Assembly (NCBI GenBank): GCA_037179515.1
Contig: JAXCGZ010022673.1
Coordinates: 57,501 to 121,500, forward strand
Length of the DNA stretch: 64,000 nt
Direction of reading: 5' to 3'
Source of the DNA: Halocaridina rubra
Taxonomy: Eukaryota; Arthropoda; Malacostraca; Decapoda; Atyidae
Part shown: piece by piece, positions 1 to 11,812 of the stretch
Position numbering within the stretch: the stretch's first letter is position 1
Layout: each line of letters starts with the position of its first letter
Translations under genes and position numbers: made by a program
Notes under the pieces: generated by a model
What the model saw: only the letters and a program-made list of their open reading frames with translations
What the model was told of the DNA's origin: nothing
Databases searched by the model: none

Positions 1-2265
1 CTAAAGGTGAGGTCTGTGCCTCCTGTAGCACCAGCACACCTATCGCTGGACTCATGGACCTTGAATCTCTTAATTGCGATGTTCTCTGGCTAAAGATTTT
101 TTTTTCCAACATGACTATTTCTTTGCCTCTGCTACTGCTCTTCTAACTCCCCTGACTCTTTGTCCTTCTTTGAATATCTCTTCTCATCCCTTGAGTCCTT
201 TATGTGTTCTCACCCACATGCTAAAGTTCTCTTCATTGGAGACTTCAATGTACGTAACAGTGGCTGGCTTCATTCAACTCACACTGTTGCGGAGGGAAGT
301 GATGCCTTCGCTTATTTTGTCATTCAAGATCTGGAGCAGATTATCAGATATTCTACACATGTTCCTGATTGCCATGACCATGCAGCTAACATTCTTGACC
401 TATTCTTTACCTCATATCCTACAATTTATTCATATTCCTTACTTTCTCCTTTTGGTAACTGACCACTCCTTGATCTCAATCTCTTCCAACTTGATGAATT
501 GTTTAACTTTCTCCTTGATTATGCATGCGCGAGTATGACTACTGCTATCGGACCCTCAGTCCTCATCAAGTAGCCTAAAAAGTTGCTGAGATCATAACCT
601 CGGGAATGGAGGCAGTTATCACCTCCTCTTTCAAAACTTTTTCTCTCTCTAATCCTTGGTTTGACCACTTCTACTCAATGGCTGTTCAGACTAGGGATCC
701 AGCATATTGTCATACCAGGCTTCTCCTTCACATATAACTTGCTCCACTTTTGTTACAGCTAGGAAACGCTGCGTAGATCTTAGGCTACTTTTCGTAGGAG
801 GAAAGTTGATGTGCTTAACTCGACTTCCACAGATAAATGATTCTGATGGCTACCCAAAACACTCAAAAAACTTTTGAAACTCAAGCTTTCTCCCTCTCAT
901 TCGTCCTGACAATTCTATAGCTTGCTCTCCCACTAATACAGCCACTCTCTTTGGCTCTCATTGCTGCTAACTCTGATGTCAGCAATTCCAGCACACCTGA
1001 CTCTTGTCCTTTTCCCCTTTCTAACCCTGTGCAAACCCCTATTCTTTCTAATTGCAAAGTCTGTAGGGTTTTTCGTTCTGAAGACAAACTAGGCATCAGA
1101 ACCCGATGGTATCCGTGCAAGATTCCTTAAGGAGTTTGCAAATGAACTCTCTCCTGTACTATGCCATCTCTCAACCAGTATCTGTCCTTCATCTTGGAAG
1201 CATGCACTAGTTAAGGCAGTTTCTAATAAGGATGACCATTGTATTTTTTCCAACTACCAACCAATTGCCCTAACTTCTTCTATTGCTAAAGTATTTGAAA
1301 CTTTGCTCAAATTCACTCCTTTAAACATCTTTAATCTAACTCGCTTATTTCTGATCACCAGTATGATTTCCTCAAGGCAAGATCCACGAGTGACCTATTC
1401 TATCTAATTCATGCATGGTCATCTACTCTGAAGAACATTATGGAGTCCTTTTTTGTTACCCTACATATCTTTTAGGCTTTTGGCAGAGTGTGGCACAAGG
1501 CACTGTTGGTCAAACTTCCTGCTTATGACTTTACCCCATCTCTGCGTTCTCTGATTTTCAGCTTTCTTTCTGACCATTTTATATCTGTTATTGTTGCCAC
1601 TACAACATCTAGCTTATTTCCAGTTAGCAGTGTTCTTTCACCTAGTCTGTTTTTTCTCTTCATTAGTGATCTTCTCCAGTTCCCATTCTAATCTCTTCTT
1701 CACGCCTTTGCCAATAATTCATGACTTCATGTCTCTTATGCCTTCTCCTCAGGATATTCGTCAGCTACTCAAAATTAGTCTCATATCACTGTTTTTTCAA
1801 CACTGATTTACAGAAAGTACCTGAGTGGAGCACCAAAATTTAGTACAGTTTACCGTCTCCAAGACAAATTCTGGCAATTTCATTACCTTCTTTTCCTCCT
1901 GTCAGCTCTGTTGTCTTTGAAAACAACGAAATTTATTCTCTCCTCTTAATACTATAAACATATTATGCACTCAATTAGTCTTTAACTTTTCTTAAAGGAA
2001 TCACATAAATCAAATTTCTAAAACTGCATCTTAGAAATTGGGAGTTCAGTATTGTTTTCATAATTACTTTTCTGCTTCCCAAATATTAAGTCTAAATGCC
2101 TTATCTGACCTTGCTAAGAATATTACTCTCACATCTGGGATCCTTCTTCTTTTAATTACCTCCTTGATAGGGTTGAATCTAAGGCCATCAGACTCGTTAA
2201 TGACCCTTCTCTTACTTCCAATCTCTATTCTCTTTCTCTTTCCTGGAAGATATCTCTTTCTCTTT
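1..2265 (+). mobile_element. LINE family B, copy 1, decayed EN-RT body
   Basis: Decayed non-LTR retrotransposon that enters from the left edge. Around 160-460 the plus strand encodes an endonuclease-like stretch with VLFIGDFNVRNSGW, the GDFN motif of APE-type LINE endonucleases. Further pieces in shifting frames match the linker and reverse transcriptase of the other family B copies in this window (about 780-830, 1100-1700), and the C-terminal piece near 2160-2265 matches the same region of the copy at 9704-10465. Stops and frameshifts are scattered throughout, so it is dead. It appears to continue at 2960-3405 after an unrelated insertion. It looks jockey/CR1-like; the exact clade is not determined. 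Confidence 0.75.
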
Positions 2266-2960
2266 ACTATTGGAGTATGGTCATTGCCACAAATGTAATA
2301 TACCTCTGTAACTACTAGTGTAATATAGTTTTGTTAATAGTGTAGTATGCTATTGAATTACATGGTGTTTGTAGTGGCTGAGTCAGAGCATGCAAGTACC
2401 AACTGGAGGGTAATAAAAAAAGAACGATAATTTCGGGAGGATAACACAGTGATTTATTCATAAGGTAGAAATCTTCAGGTCATATGTACCCCAAAGCCCT
2501 AAGTAATTCTCTGTTTCATTGTGGCTACTTGTAACTGTCTTCTATCTGTTTTCTGTTTGGAGCCTGTATACTGACTGTCTAACTAACTGCCTGCACACCT
2601 TATGCAAAGTACAGAAAAGGGAGGCAGAGACTGAAAGGTCATTTCGACTATGGCTAGACCAATCAGGATGACAAGTAGCCAGTTTCCAGTGATTTTGACC
2701 TTCCCTACAATAAGGCTAATGCCCAGATATATGTCATGAGCTGGGTAGCCAGGTATGATCCTGGTTCTCATGCAGTATCTTAGGCCTACTTTTCACTTGG
2801 TGACACTAGTTAGCCACCATATTGATTTTTGCTCAAAACCAAATCTTATCCCACCTGTTAGTAGCTCAGTTGTCAAAGCTAGGAAGCGTGGGATCCACAC
2901 CACGTGGTCTTAGTACTAAACCAGCATGAGCAGGCAAGTAGATGCATGAAACGGGGAGGT
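2266..2960. other. Unidentified insertion splitting LINE B copy 1
   Basis: The coding match to family B stops near 2265 (residues like LSLYY) and resumes near 2960 with the next residues of the family (SDEL...SCIP). The roughly 695 bp between have no protein similarity I recognise. A tRNA-box-A-like string (tagctcagttg) at about 2866 hints at a degraded SINE, but no convincing B box follows. Edges are approximate and no target duplication was identified. Confidence 0.45.
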
Positions 2961-3405
2961 ATATGATACATATCCATCATTGCTCTGATGAGTTGGTGAG
3001 TTGCATCCCTAATCCACTGGCAAGGCCATGTAACACACGCCAAGCTGCCTCGTCTCACACATATTTTGTGGAGATATGTAGCTTGTAGATTGTTCAATGC
3101 AGTAACTGCTTCTCTCCTTCCACTTCCAGACTCGGAACTCTATCCCTCTTTCCGTAACGCTTACTACCTTTCTTTCATAAAAAAAAATTGATTTATCGTC
3201 ATCTTGGGGATTCATCCTGCCATATTTCTAGGTCTTTATTTCATTGGCTATTCTTGCAGCCTGTCTTTTTCGTATTATTTATCATTCTCTTATTACTGTC
3301 CTGTCCATAAGGTAGTTTTTCTCCTCATGTTTTCTTGGTGCCTGGGCCTGAAGAGTGCAATTATATTTGCCCGTCCTGGTGTCACATTCATAAAAAAAAA
3401 TCTAT
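2960..3405 (+). mobile_element. LINE family B, copy 1, 3' end
   Basis: The translation resembles the C-terminal tail of family B (SDELVSCIP, then NTRQAASSH-like residues). It is followed by the family 3' untranslated end (cctggtgtcacattcat, then a poly-A run at about 3392-3400). The same terminal string GGTGTCACACTC closes the family B copies at 9704-10465, 41149-42640 and 57401-57765. Several frame breaks are present. Confidence 0.7.
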
Positions 3406-4087
3406 CCAAAAATCTAAAGATTTAATTTTTATTTTGTGGACACATACTTGTATGATTAAGGATTTTCAGGACAGTCTTTACATATACCTTGGCAATTGAT
3501 TCTGCCCTTGTCTTTGGATATCCTTATATTTCTATATGGCATATCCTAGTGGGAATATTAAGTCTTTATCCCTGTGTTAGGCTTCTGGTGTTTGTTTGTT
3601 ATATATGTATGTATATTTACACCCATTTACTTGTCTGGATAAAAAAAATCAACCCTACAATGTCTCATGCAACTACATTATATTAAGAGCTCTCAACACT
3701 AAAATGGTTATTTATCTTAGCTGCATAAAATATTCATCTTCTGCATGTCCTCCATTTAAATAACTCGACTACACACATGATGGTGCAGCAATTATATCTA
3801 AGTCTCAGTATTCATTTTACATATGATTTGTATTAATTCTAATCATTATATCCATTGTGCTCCCTCGTATCAGTGTTTGCCCATTATGTACCATGGACAC
3901 TATTATTACCTAATACCCATGCTTAAACATTTATAATCATGCTCGAAGTTAAAAGAAATCTTATTTTATAAAGAAGCAAAACTAACAAACAACGCTACTC
4001 TTATAAATCAGGATAAAGAAAAATGTAATAAAATTTAAAGATAAATAATTTATGACAATAGTTCTGATTCTATTTTTTCTTCTACAG
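3406..4087. other. Intergenic, upstream of CEP19
   Basis: AT-rich sequence without a recognisable gene or repeat. It may hold CEP19 promoter or non-coding 5' exon sequence. A pyrimidine tract followed by CAG ends at 4087 and makes a good splice acceptor for the first visible CEP19 exon, so the true transcription start should lie further upstream. Confidence 0.4.
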
Positions 4088-4090
4088 ATC

Positions 4091-4159
4091 ATGCATGACA
4101 CTCTTTGGCCTGTAAAAAATAGACCAGCATTCAGTGATATATTGAGCTCAGATGTCTGA
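4091..4159 (+). promoter_or_regulatory. Possible upstream ORF overlapping the CEP19 start
   Basis: If the exon starts at 4088, its first ATG is at 4091. It opens a 22-codon reading frame that ends with TGA at 4157-4159, overlapping the CEP19 ATG (4152) in a different frame. Overlapping uORFs usually lower translation of the main ORF. This depends on the acceptor at 4087 being used. Confidence 0.3.
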
Positions 4160-4480
4160 GGCACTCATTCCACTGAAGCTGGGTATTGTTACTCAGCCGC
4201 CAGCTCTAACTCTTAAATACCGTGGCACTGCTGGAAAGGAAAGACAGCGTGTAATGCCTATTCGATTTCTCAATAAATTTGGCACAGTAGAAAATGTCAT
4301 CAAAGAACTGAAAACAAGGCATGGACAGCACTTAGAAAAGGTTGGTTTCAATGCAATTCTTAAACATAAAATGTATTGTATAACAATGATGTAAATTAAG
4401 TTTTCTCAGCATAGACTTCCAGGTAAAAGAGAAAATTTCCTATTTACTTTAAATTCTGTGCAAGTTAAGGGTTGTTTTTG

Positions 4481-4560
<80 letters not shown>

Positions 4561-7137
4561 TCCATTGCTTTTCTATTTTAACTACTTAGCTGTGGCAAAT
4601 ATTATAAACATAACACTTATAATTATAGTAAACTACACATCAAAATGGGAGCAGTGTTAAATATTTTTCAACTGCTTAAAACTATCTGCAATGATAAGGA
4701 ATTTTGTGTCCAGGAGGAAAAAGCACCTCTCAGTTTGTTTTGTGATTGAAATGATTTTTGCAAAATCCCAGGCTGCAATAAGACATAGACTCTGGAAGTT
4801 ATAAATGTTTAATGTGCAAATATGAGGTGATCACTTACTTTGATTATCAGATACTTCTGCATACAGCATTGAAAATATTTTTCCAGACTATTTTCACATT
4901 TTATATACGAACTAAACTGATCAATCATCATTTAATTCAAAGCTATATGAGGACCCATATGGGGGCTAAAGCAAGAGCTAAGTGTGAAATGAGGTAATAG
5001 GTATTCTTAATACAATATATCCTGTATTATTATTTATTGTGCTGCACATTTAGGAACTGCTTGCAATGGAGAATTTTTTTTGTTATACCTCATACCAGAA
5101 ATTCCTTCACAAAAAGTTCTGAAAATGTAACAACCTCTAATGATCTTAAATAATAAAATCACTGAAGGGTGGTAGTGTGTGTGTGTAAAAAAAAAAAAAA
5201 AATACTACCATTTACATTGGGGAGTTATCGCAGTAAAATATACTTTATATAATTTAAAGGTATTAGCCGTAATTTTGGCATGGCTATTAAATCATATAGT
5301 GGTATTGCATGATGGTAGTGACTGGCAAAGAACATTTCTTAACATAATGTGCTGTATCTATTATAAAAGTTATTTATAGTACAGAAGCTCCCCTACTTAC
5401 GAACATTCTCAGATACGTACAAAAACCTACCTGTTATCTATCCAGTATTAAAGTATGTATCACTGTACTGTACTGCATTAGTACAGTATTAAAATTCATT
5501 AATGCTATATACTTATGTTTTATGTAGTAGTTAAGTGTTTATAGCCTAAATACTGTACAGTCCTGCATTATGAATGTATTGTACAGTACTTTTTTTACCT
5601 AAACAACTTACGAACGAACTTCTGAACCCTAGCTCGTTTGTAAGTTGGAGAGAGTCTGTAAAGCCTATTACTGTATTTGTTTATATTGTAAAGCTACTAA
5701 CTGTAAATTTGCAGATTCCTGTAAATCATAGTTATGCTTTATTAATCAGTGCTTGGGATTTAAATGTTGAGAACATGAAAATCGGTATTAAAAAATAACG
5801 TTAATTTCATTATTCAGTACTTATTGCCTATATGATGAACTTGTCAGAGAGTATCTCCATCTTTTCCTAATACTGTAAGTGACATAGGGAGATTTGGTTC
5901 GCTACATGATTGTGAAAAACAGTACAGTATGTTACGGTTTGTGTAAACTAAATCAATACCTTGATATAATGTACAGGAAATATTGCATTGTTTTTACGTA
6001 ATATTTTACATTGTAAGCCATGCCCATTCCTTTTTAGGCTAAAATGATCCTGAATTTAAATATTATAAATCTGTTCATGTTATCCTTTGTTACAGCCATG
6101 GATATTATCTCTCAAAACTGTTTTATAAACAGGTCCCAGACATTAGAATAGAGAAAATGCTTCGGATTATCCAAGAAGTGCAGAAGGGGCGTTCATTAGA
6201 TGAAGCAATTGCTATAATTTCTCAGGATTTTGAACTTGACCCAAACCAGGATCTTAATAAATTAACGGACGAAGATTTAGCTAAAAAGAAAAAAGTGAGT
6301 GCAGTGATTTCACAATTTGTATTTTCTAGAGCAAAGAAGGCTGCAATACAGTTATCATATAATGATCTTAAGGAATTGCAGAATACTACACAGCCTAATT
6401 ATTCACATCACCTTTTGCTATTTTATGCATATTATATAATTGTATCTCTTATAGAACAGAAAGAAGAATGTCAGAAGATTTGACATGTTAAATAATAAAC
6501 CCATATCATCTCGGGCTATTATAAAAAGTCGCACTGGGTCACCCATACATTTTTTCATTCTGCCTAGAGAGCGCATAGTACCATACAGAAATTTCAATAC
6601 CAGAATAATTTGGAACAGTAATACTGTATAAGACTTTTCTGTACTTTAAAAGAGACGCACTGATTACGTATTGTCGTATATTATATACTCTTACTAAGAT
6701 TAGTCTGAAAAACTCATGAACTTCACAATTTATGTCACAGTTACTTTTGAATTAAAACCTCCATTTTAGATAAGTTGTCTGAGCCACACATTATGTTTAA
6801 GTCAATGCAAGCACCTTATTGAAATAAAAATCTCATTCATTGAGGCACATATAAAAATACATCAAGTTAGGCAGTTTATATGTGTACTTTACATAACAGT
6901 TATCAGTCATATAATTTAATACTATATTTCTTTTATTTACCTTAATTTCCATCTATTAGATTCGCTTATTTTTGACAGATAATGGATAGCAGCTTTGAGA
7001 AGAACCAATTAAAACCTGGTGACGAAGGTTATGTATATGATAAGCAAGTTGATTTTAATACAGATAACAAAGGAGAGGCTGGCTGGGACTCAACAGGGGA
7101 ACAAGATGATGCTCAAGATGACGATTTCTGGTCTTAA
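4152..7137 (+). CDS. CEP19: Centrosomal protein 19 (CEP19), three coding exons
   Basis: Exons 4152-4340, 6133-6294 and 6979-7137 join in phase 0 to a protein of 169 residues, close to the vertebrate length. Donors are GT at 4341 and GTGAGT at 6295; acceptors are AG at 6132 and 6978. Exon 1 carries the family N-terminus (GIVTQPPALTLKY, then RQRVMPIR). Exon 2 carries the helical core (EKMLRIIQEV) and the hallmark DPNQDLNKLTDEDLAKKKK. Exon 3 ends in an acidic tail with GWDSTGEQDD before TAA. In vertebrates CEP19 sits at the mother centriole and ciliary base, binds CEP350/FOP and recruits the GTPase RABL2 for intraflagellar transport entry. The frame is intact. Intron 1 holds a TA array and a MITE. 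The start is the first in-frame ATG and aligns with the family N-terminus. Confidence 0.92.
4483..4558. repeat. (TA)n microsatellite in CEP19 intron 1
   Basis: Uninterrupted TA dinucleotide run of about 76 bp lying 142 bp after the exon 1 donor. Confidence 0.98.
5382..5658. mobile_element. Tigger-like MITE with TA target duplication, in CEP19 intron 1
   Basis: About 277 bp flanked by TA on both sides. The left end reads CAGAAGCTCCCCTACTTACG, and the reverse complement of the right end reads CAGACTCTCTCCAACTTACA, so the ends are imperfect terminal inverted repeats. There is no coding capacity. Copies with the same ends occur at 14310-14635, 27890-28089 and 48805-53055. TA duplication and CAG-type ends fit the Tc1/mariner-pogo (Tigger) superfamily. 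Confidence 0.75.
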
Positions 7138-7213
7138 TTAATCTTATTCTATTTCATATATTTTAGACTCCTATATTCCATTCCATCATCGAAACCCTTG
7201 TTTAGGTGTCAGT

Positions 7214-7219
7214 AATAAA
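7214..7219 (+). terminator. CEP19 polyadenylation signal
   Basis: Canonical AATAAA 77 bp after the CEP19 stop codon, followed by a GT/T-rich stretch (tttgtttccaagggtttgg). Confidence 0.7.
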
Positions 7220-9619
7220 CTTTGTTTCCAAGGGTTTGGCTGACCCCTTGGATATTTGTATTTCATTAGTCTATGTTTTAATCAGTAACTTTGAAGGCAA
7301 ATTGCTGACATACCAATATTATTTTGACCTTCTTGCCTTTGGAAAGCAGAGGCACATGCTTTGACGAGAGCTGGTGATACCTTTAACAGTTTAATGGAAA
7401 CTGCATTTACTTTTAAAGGCACTTAACAATGTTATGTGCGAAATGAAAAATTGATCCTAGGGTTATTACCTGTATATCATTTTATCAATGAAGTGTCTCC
7501 TTTCTACTTGACTTAATATGCTAAATATGTGCTTCATTATTTAAACTTGATTATAAAACACTTTTCGGCATAATAATAGCTTACAGAAAGGAAAACAACT
7601 TAATTTAATATAAGATTACAGTTTATTCTTCTGCAATATCCTATACTTTACAGTAGTACAATCTTATATGGCATATGACCTACATGCAAGGTCTTTCATA
7701 GAATGGTGTTAACCTTTATGTATGGTCTCGTAAAAGATTTCGTTAGTACTATTGGAATAGCAGACAGGCTCTCCAAAACCCAAATATGGTATTTCCAGCC
7801 TGTTCCTCAAACCCTCCTCCTCCCTCCCCAATCCTACTAAACCTTTCATAGCTTACAAACACAAAATATATAAATAAGCCAGAGAGTATTTTGTGTAGTT
7901 GTTTCACCAGGAGGCAGGGAACATTTCTGTATTTTTTTTTTTAACTTCATGTAATTTTATTATGGAAATATTTACAGCTATAGTATTAACAAAAAGTTAT
8001 TATGTACTAATGTTAACAATTGTCATATACAGTATATTTGTTTACTGTGAAAAATACTGTTGTTTTTTATTCTATTGCTGCAAACAACTGACAAATAAGT
8101 GCCTTTTCTAGGCATAACCAATTAACTGAAACATCTGATGGTCAGTAACCTATATTTAACCATTTTTCATCCAGAAAACATGTTTGATAAATATAATTTT
8201 TTTTTTTAAGACCAGCCCCTAGTGGTCAAGCTTGAAAACAAGTGGCCTGCCACTAATACAGTATACACTCTGTATGTAATACAGTATACACTCTGTATGT
8301 AGGAAAAATTTATCAATATAAGACATGATCCCACTCAATGATATAATCTGGTAGCTCACTTCATATCAAGATCCTTTTATGTCCCTACCCATAACACCTG
8401 ACAGTTATGTCATGAATTTTATTATTACCATCATAACTAGCACAATATATAGGGAACTATTACCTGTTCAAAAATGACAAGTATTTTTAAAAGTTCTATG
8501 CACCCAGGAGTTGTGGTATAGGCATTATTACTCTTCTCCAAAACCTAATTTGTGCTGGATCTGTTCCACAACAGTCCACACTCCTTAAATGATGTACTCA
8601 CTGAACCTGCTGTGTTGACAAGAACTTCCACTAAAGACATGCTGCTACCCTCTTCTTGTTACTAACCCTGGGATATTTTGAGTGAGAGCCAAACACCATC
8701 CACAGTGGACTCATTATTTGCTTTAAAATTTCTGATCACATTTATCAAGAGGTAGCACTCACACAAAACCATGAAACACAGTGTTACAAATTACACCTGT
8801 CTGGCCTTCATTATATACACAGTGTTTTTTTTTATTTTATTATAATGAAAGTGTCAGCGAATTCACCCAAAAGTGACTATTTTATTCTCGCAGCAGATTT
8901 GTATGTAGTGTCATCTTGCAAGAAGCCACATTTCACAGAATTGTTTACAAAATGTACACTTTTCTGCACTTGCAGAAATTTATATCAATGAGATAAATAG
9001 AAATAAAATGCAATTGCTCAAGCAGTGCTAGCAAAGGCTTTAGTCAAATTTTAACTGGTGATAGTTAATGAAAACTAATATAGGTGAGAACAAGGCAAGA
9101 CTAACTTGTATGCTCAAAATATTTTGGTGAACTTGTGCGAAGGATTTATCTTATATATGTACACCATGAGATTGGAAGTTTATATTGTATAATAAAAATA
9201 CAAAAACAAGTTTTTGCAGTACCTATCGTAATATCCTTAAAATACTCCAATGGGCTTATTATTTTCTCAAAAACTGTGATGATCATCCAGTTTTGTTGCA
9301 ATTATGTAAATATTTCTTATTTTTTCTCTTTTGGCAGCTCTTCATCTCTATATGATGTAGATGTTCTTTGCAACCCTCTTCCATATATTAAGGTCATATA
9401 TCTCTTCTGCGCTTTGGCAGCAGGGTGCACGCTACCCTTATCTTTACTTTCCCTTTGATGCAAAGTTTTATGGCAAAATACCCTACCTAGCACCAACCCT
9501 CTCTGTTCAGCCGGATATGATACTGACACCAACATGAGTTTGTCTGCTTCCTGAATGGTTGATGTTATATTATTTTGTATAAAATGTACAATTACGCTGT
9601 GTGTATATATATACAGTAC

Positions 9620-9620
<1 letters not shown>
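7220..9620. other. Intergenic region between CEP19 and LINE B copy 2
   Basis: AT-rich DNA without a supportable gene. It contains a perfect 23-bp tandem duplication (8255-8277 and 8278-8300, unit starting aatacagtatacactc) and short homopolymer runs. Nothing else was recognised. Confidence 0.5.
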
Positions 9621-9711
<91 letters not shown>

Positions 9712-9724
9712 TTCTTTTTTTTTT
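9621..9724. repeat. (TA)n array abutting poly-T
   Basis: TA repeats to about 9703, then a T-rich run to about 9724. The T run is the poly-A tail of the minus-strand LINE B copy that follows, so the TA array lies directly downstream of a retrotransposon tail. Confidence 0.95.
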
Positions 9725-10465
9725 AAAGAGTGTGACACCGGGACAGGCAGAAACTGCCCTCATCGACAAAGGCCCGGGCACGAGAAAATACCAAGACGAA
9801 GGAAAAGAAAAAGTTAAGGGCAAGGCAGAGATGAGGTAATGTCACACAAAGGAAAACGACAGACAGAAAAAACAGTCAAAGTAAAGAGGACCCAGAGATA
9901 TGGAGGACTAGGCTCTGAGATGACGATAGATCTGCTTTTTGAAGGATGAAAGGTCATAAGAACTAGGAAAGACAAAAGGAGGAAGAGAGTTCCAGAGTCT
10001 GGAGGTAGATGGGAAGAAGCAGTCGCTGCACCGACCAATCCGCGAGCTACAAATCTCGACACAGTACCTGTGAGATGAGGCCGCTTGGCGAGTGTTACGC
10101 GGCCTCGGCAGTGGAGGAGGGATGCAACTCGCCAACTCATCAGAGCAGCGATGGAAGTAGTAGCGATAGAAAAGCGAAAGGGAAGATACCTTACGGCGAA
10201 GAGAGAGAGAATCCAAGTTAGAAGTAAGAGCAGGATCATTAATAAGTCTGACTGCCTTAGATTGAACCCTATCAAGAAGATAAGTAAAGGAAGAAGCACC
10301 CCAGATGTGTGAGCAGTATTCTAAGCAGGGGCGGATAAGACCTTTGTAAATTTTAAGTAACTGCAATGAGGAAAAGTAATAACGAAAACGAAACAAAACC
10401 CCCAATTTTTTGGATGAAGATTTAGAAATTTGGATTATGTGATTCCTCCAAGACAAGTTAGAGGC
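9704..10465 (-). mobile_element. LINE family B, copy 2, 5'-truncated
   Basis: Reading leftward on the minus strand, 10456-9908 encodes 182 uninterrupted residues of the C-terminal part of a non-LTR reverse transcriptase ORF (YKGLIRPCLEYCSHIWG, then RLWNSLPPFVFPSS). These are typical post-RT residues of jockey/CR1-type elements. The stop is followed by the 3' UTR and the terminal string GGTGTCACACTC plus A-rich tail. The RT core and endonuclease are missing, so this is a 5'-truncated insertion. Its 5' edge abuts the Penelope-like inverted repeat at 10480. Confidence 0.85.
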
Positions 10466-10479
10466 TATTTATATATATA

Positions 10480-11570
<1,091 letters not shown>

Positions 11571-11812
11571 TACTACACAATTTAACATGATAAAAGATAT
11601 GACAAAAAATTAAACGATCCAACTAAAGAGAAAATGTATGACACAAATAATGACCCTGTGTCTAAACCAATATATGAATTGACTAATTTTATCTGAACTT
11701 AACAAGCAGTTTTGGTAGCCTAAGAATTTCAAAAACTTTTTCTAGGTCAGATATATGCTGTACATCAGGTACAATATAATTAATAAAACTAAAGCAATTA
11801 TGAAACCTTTCA

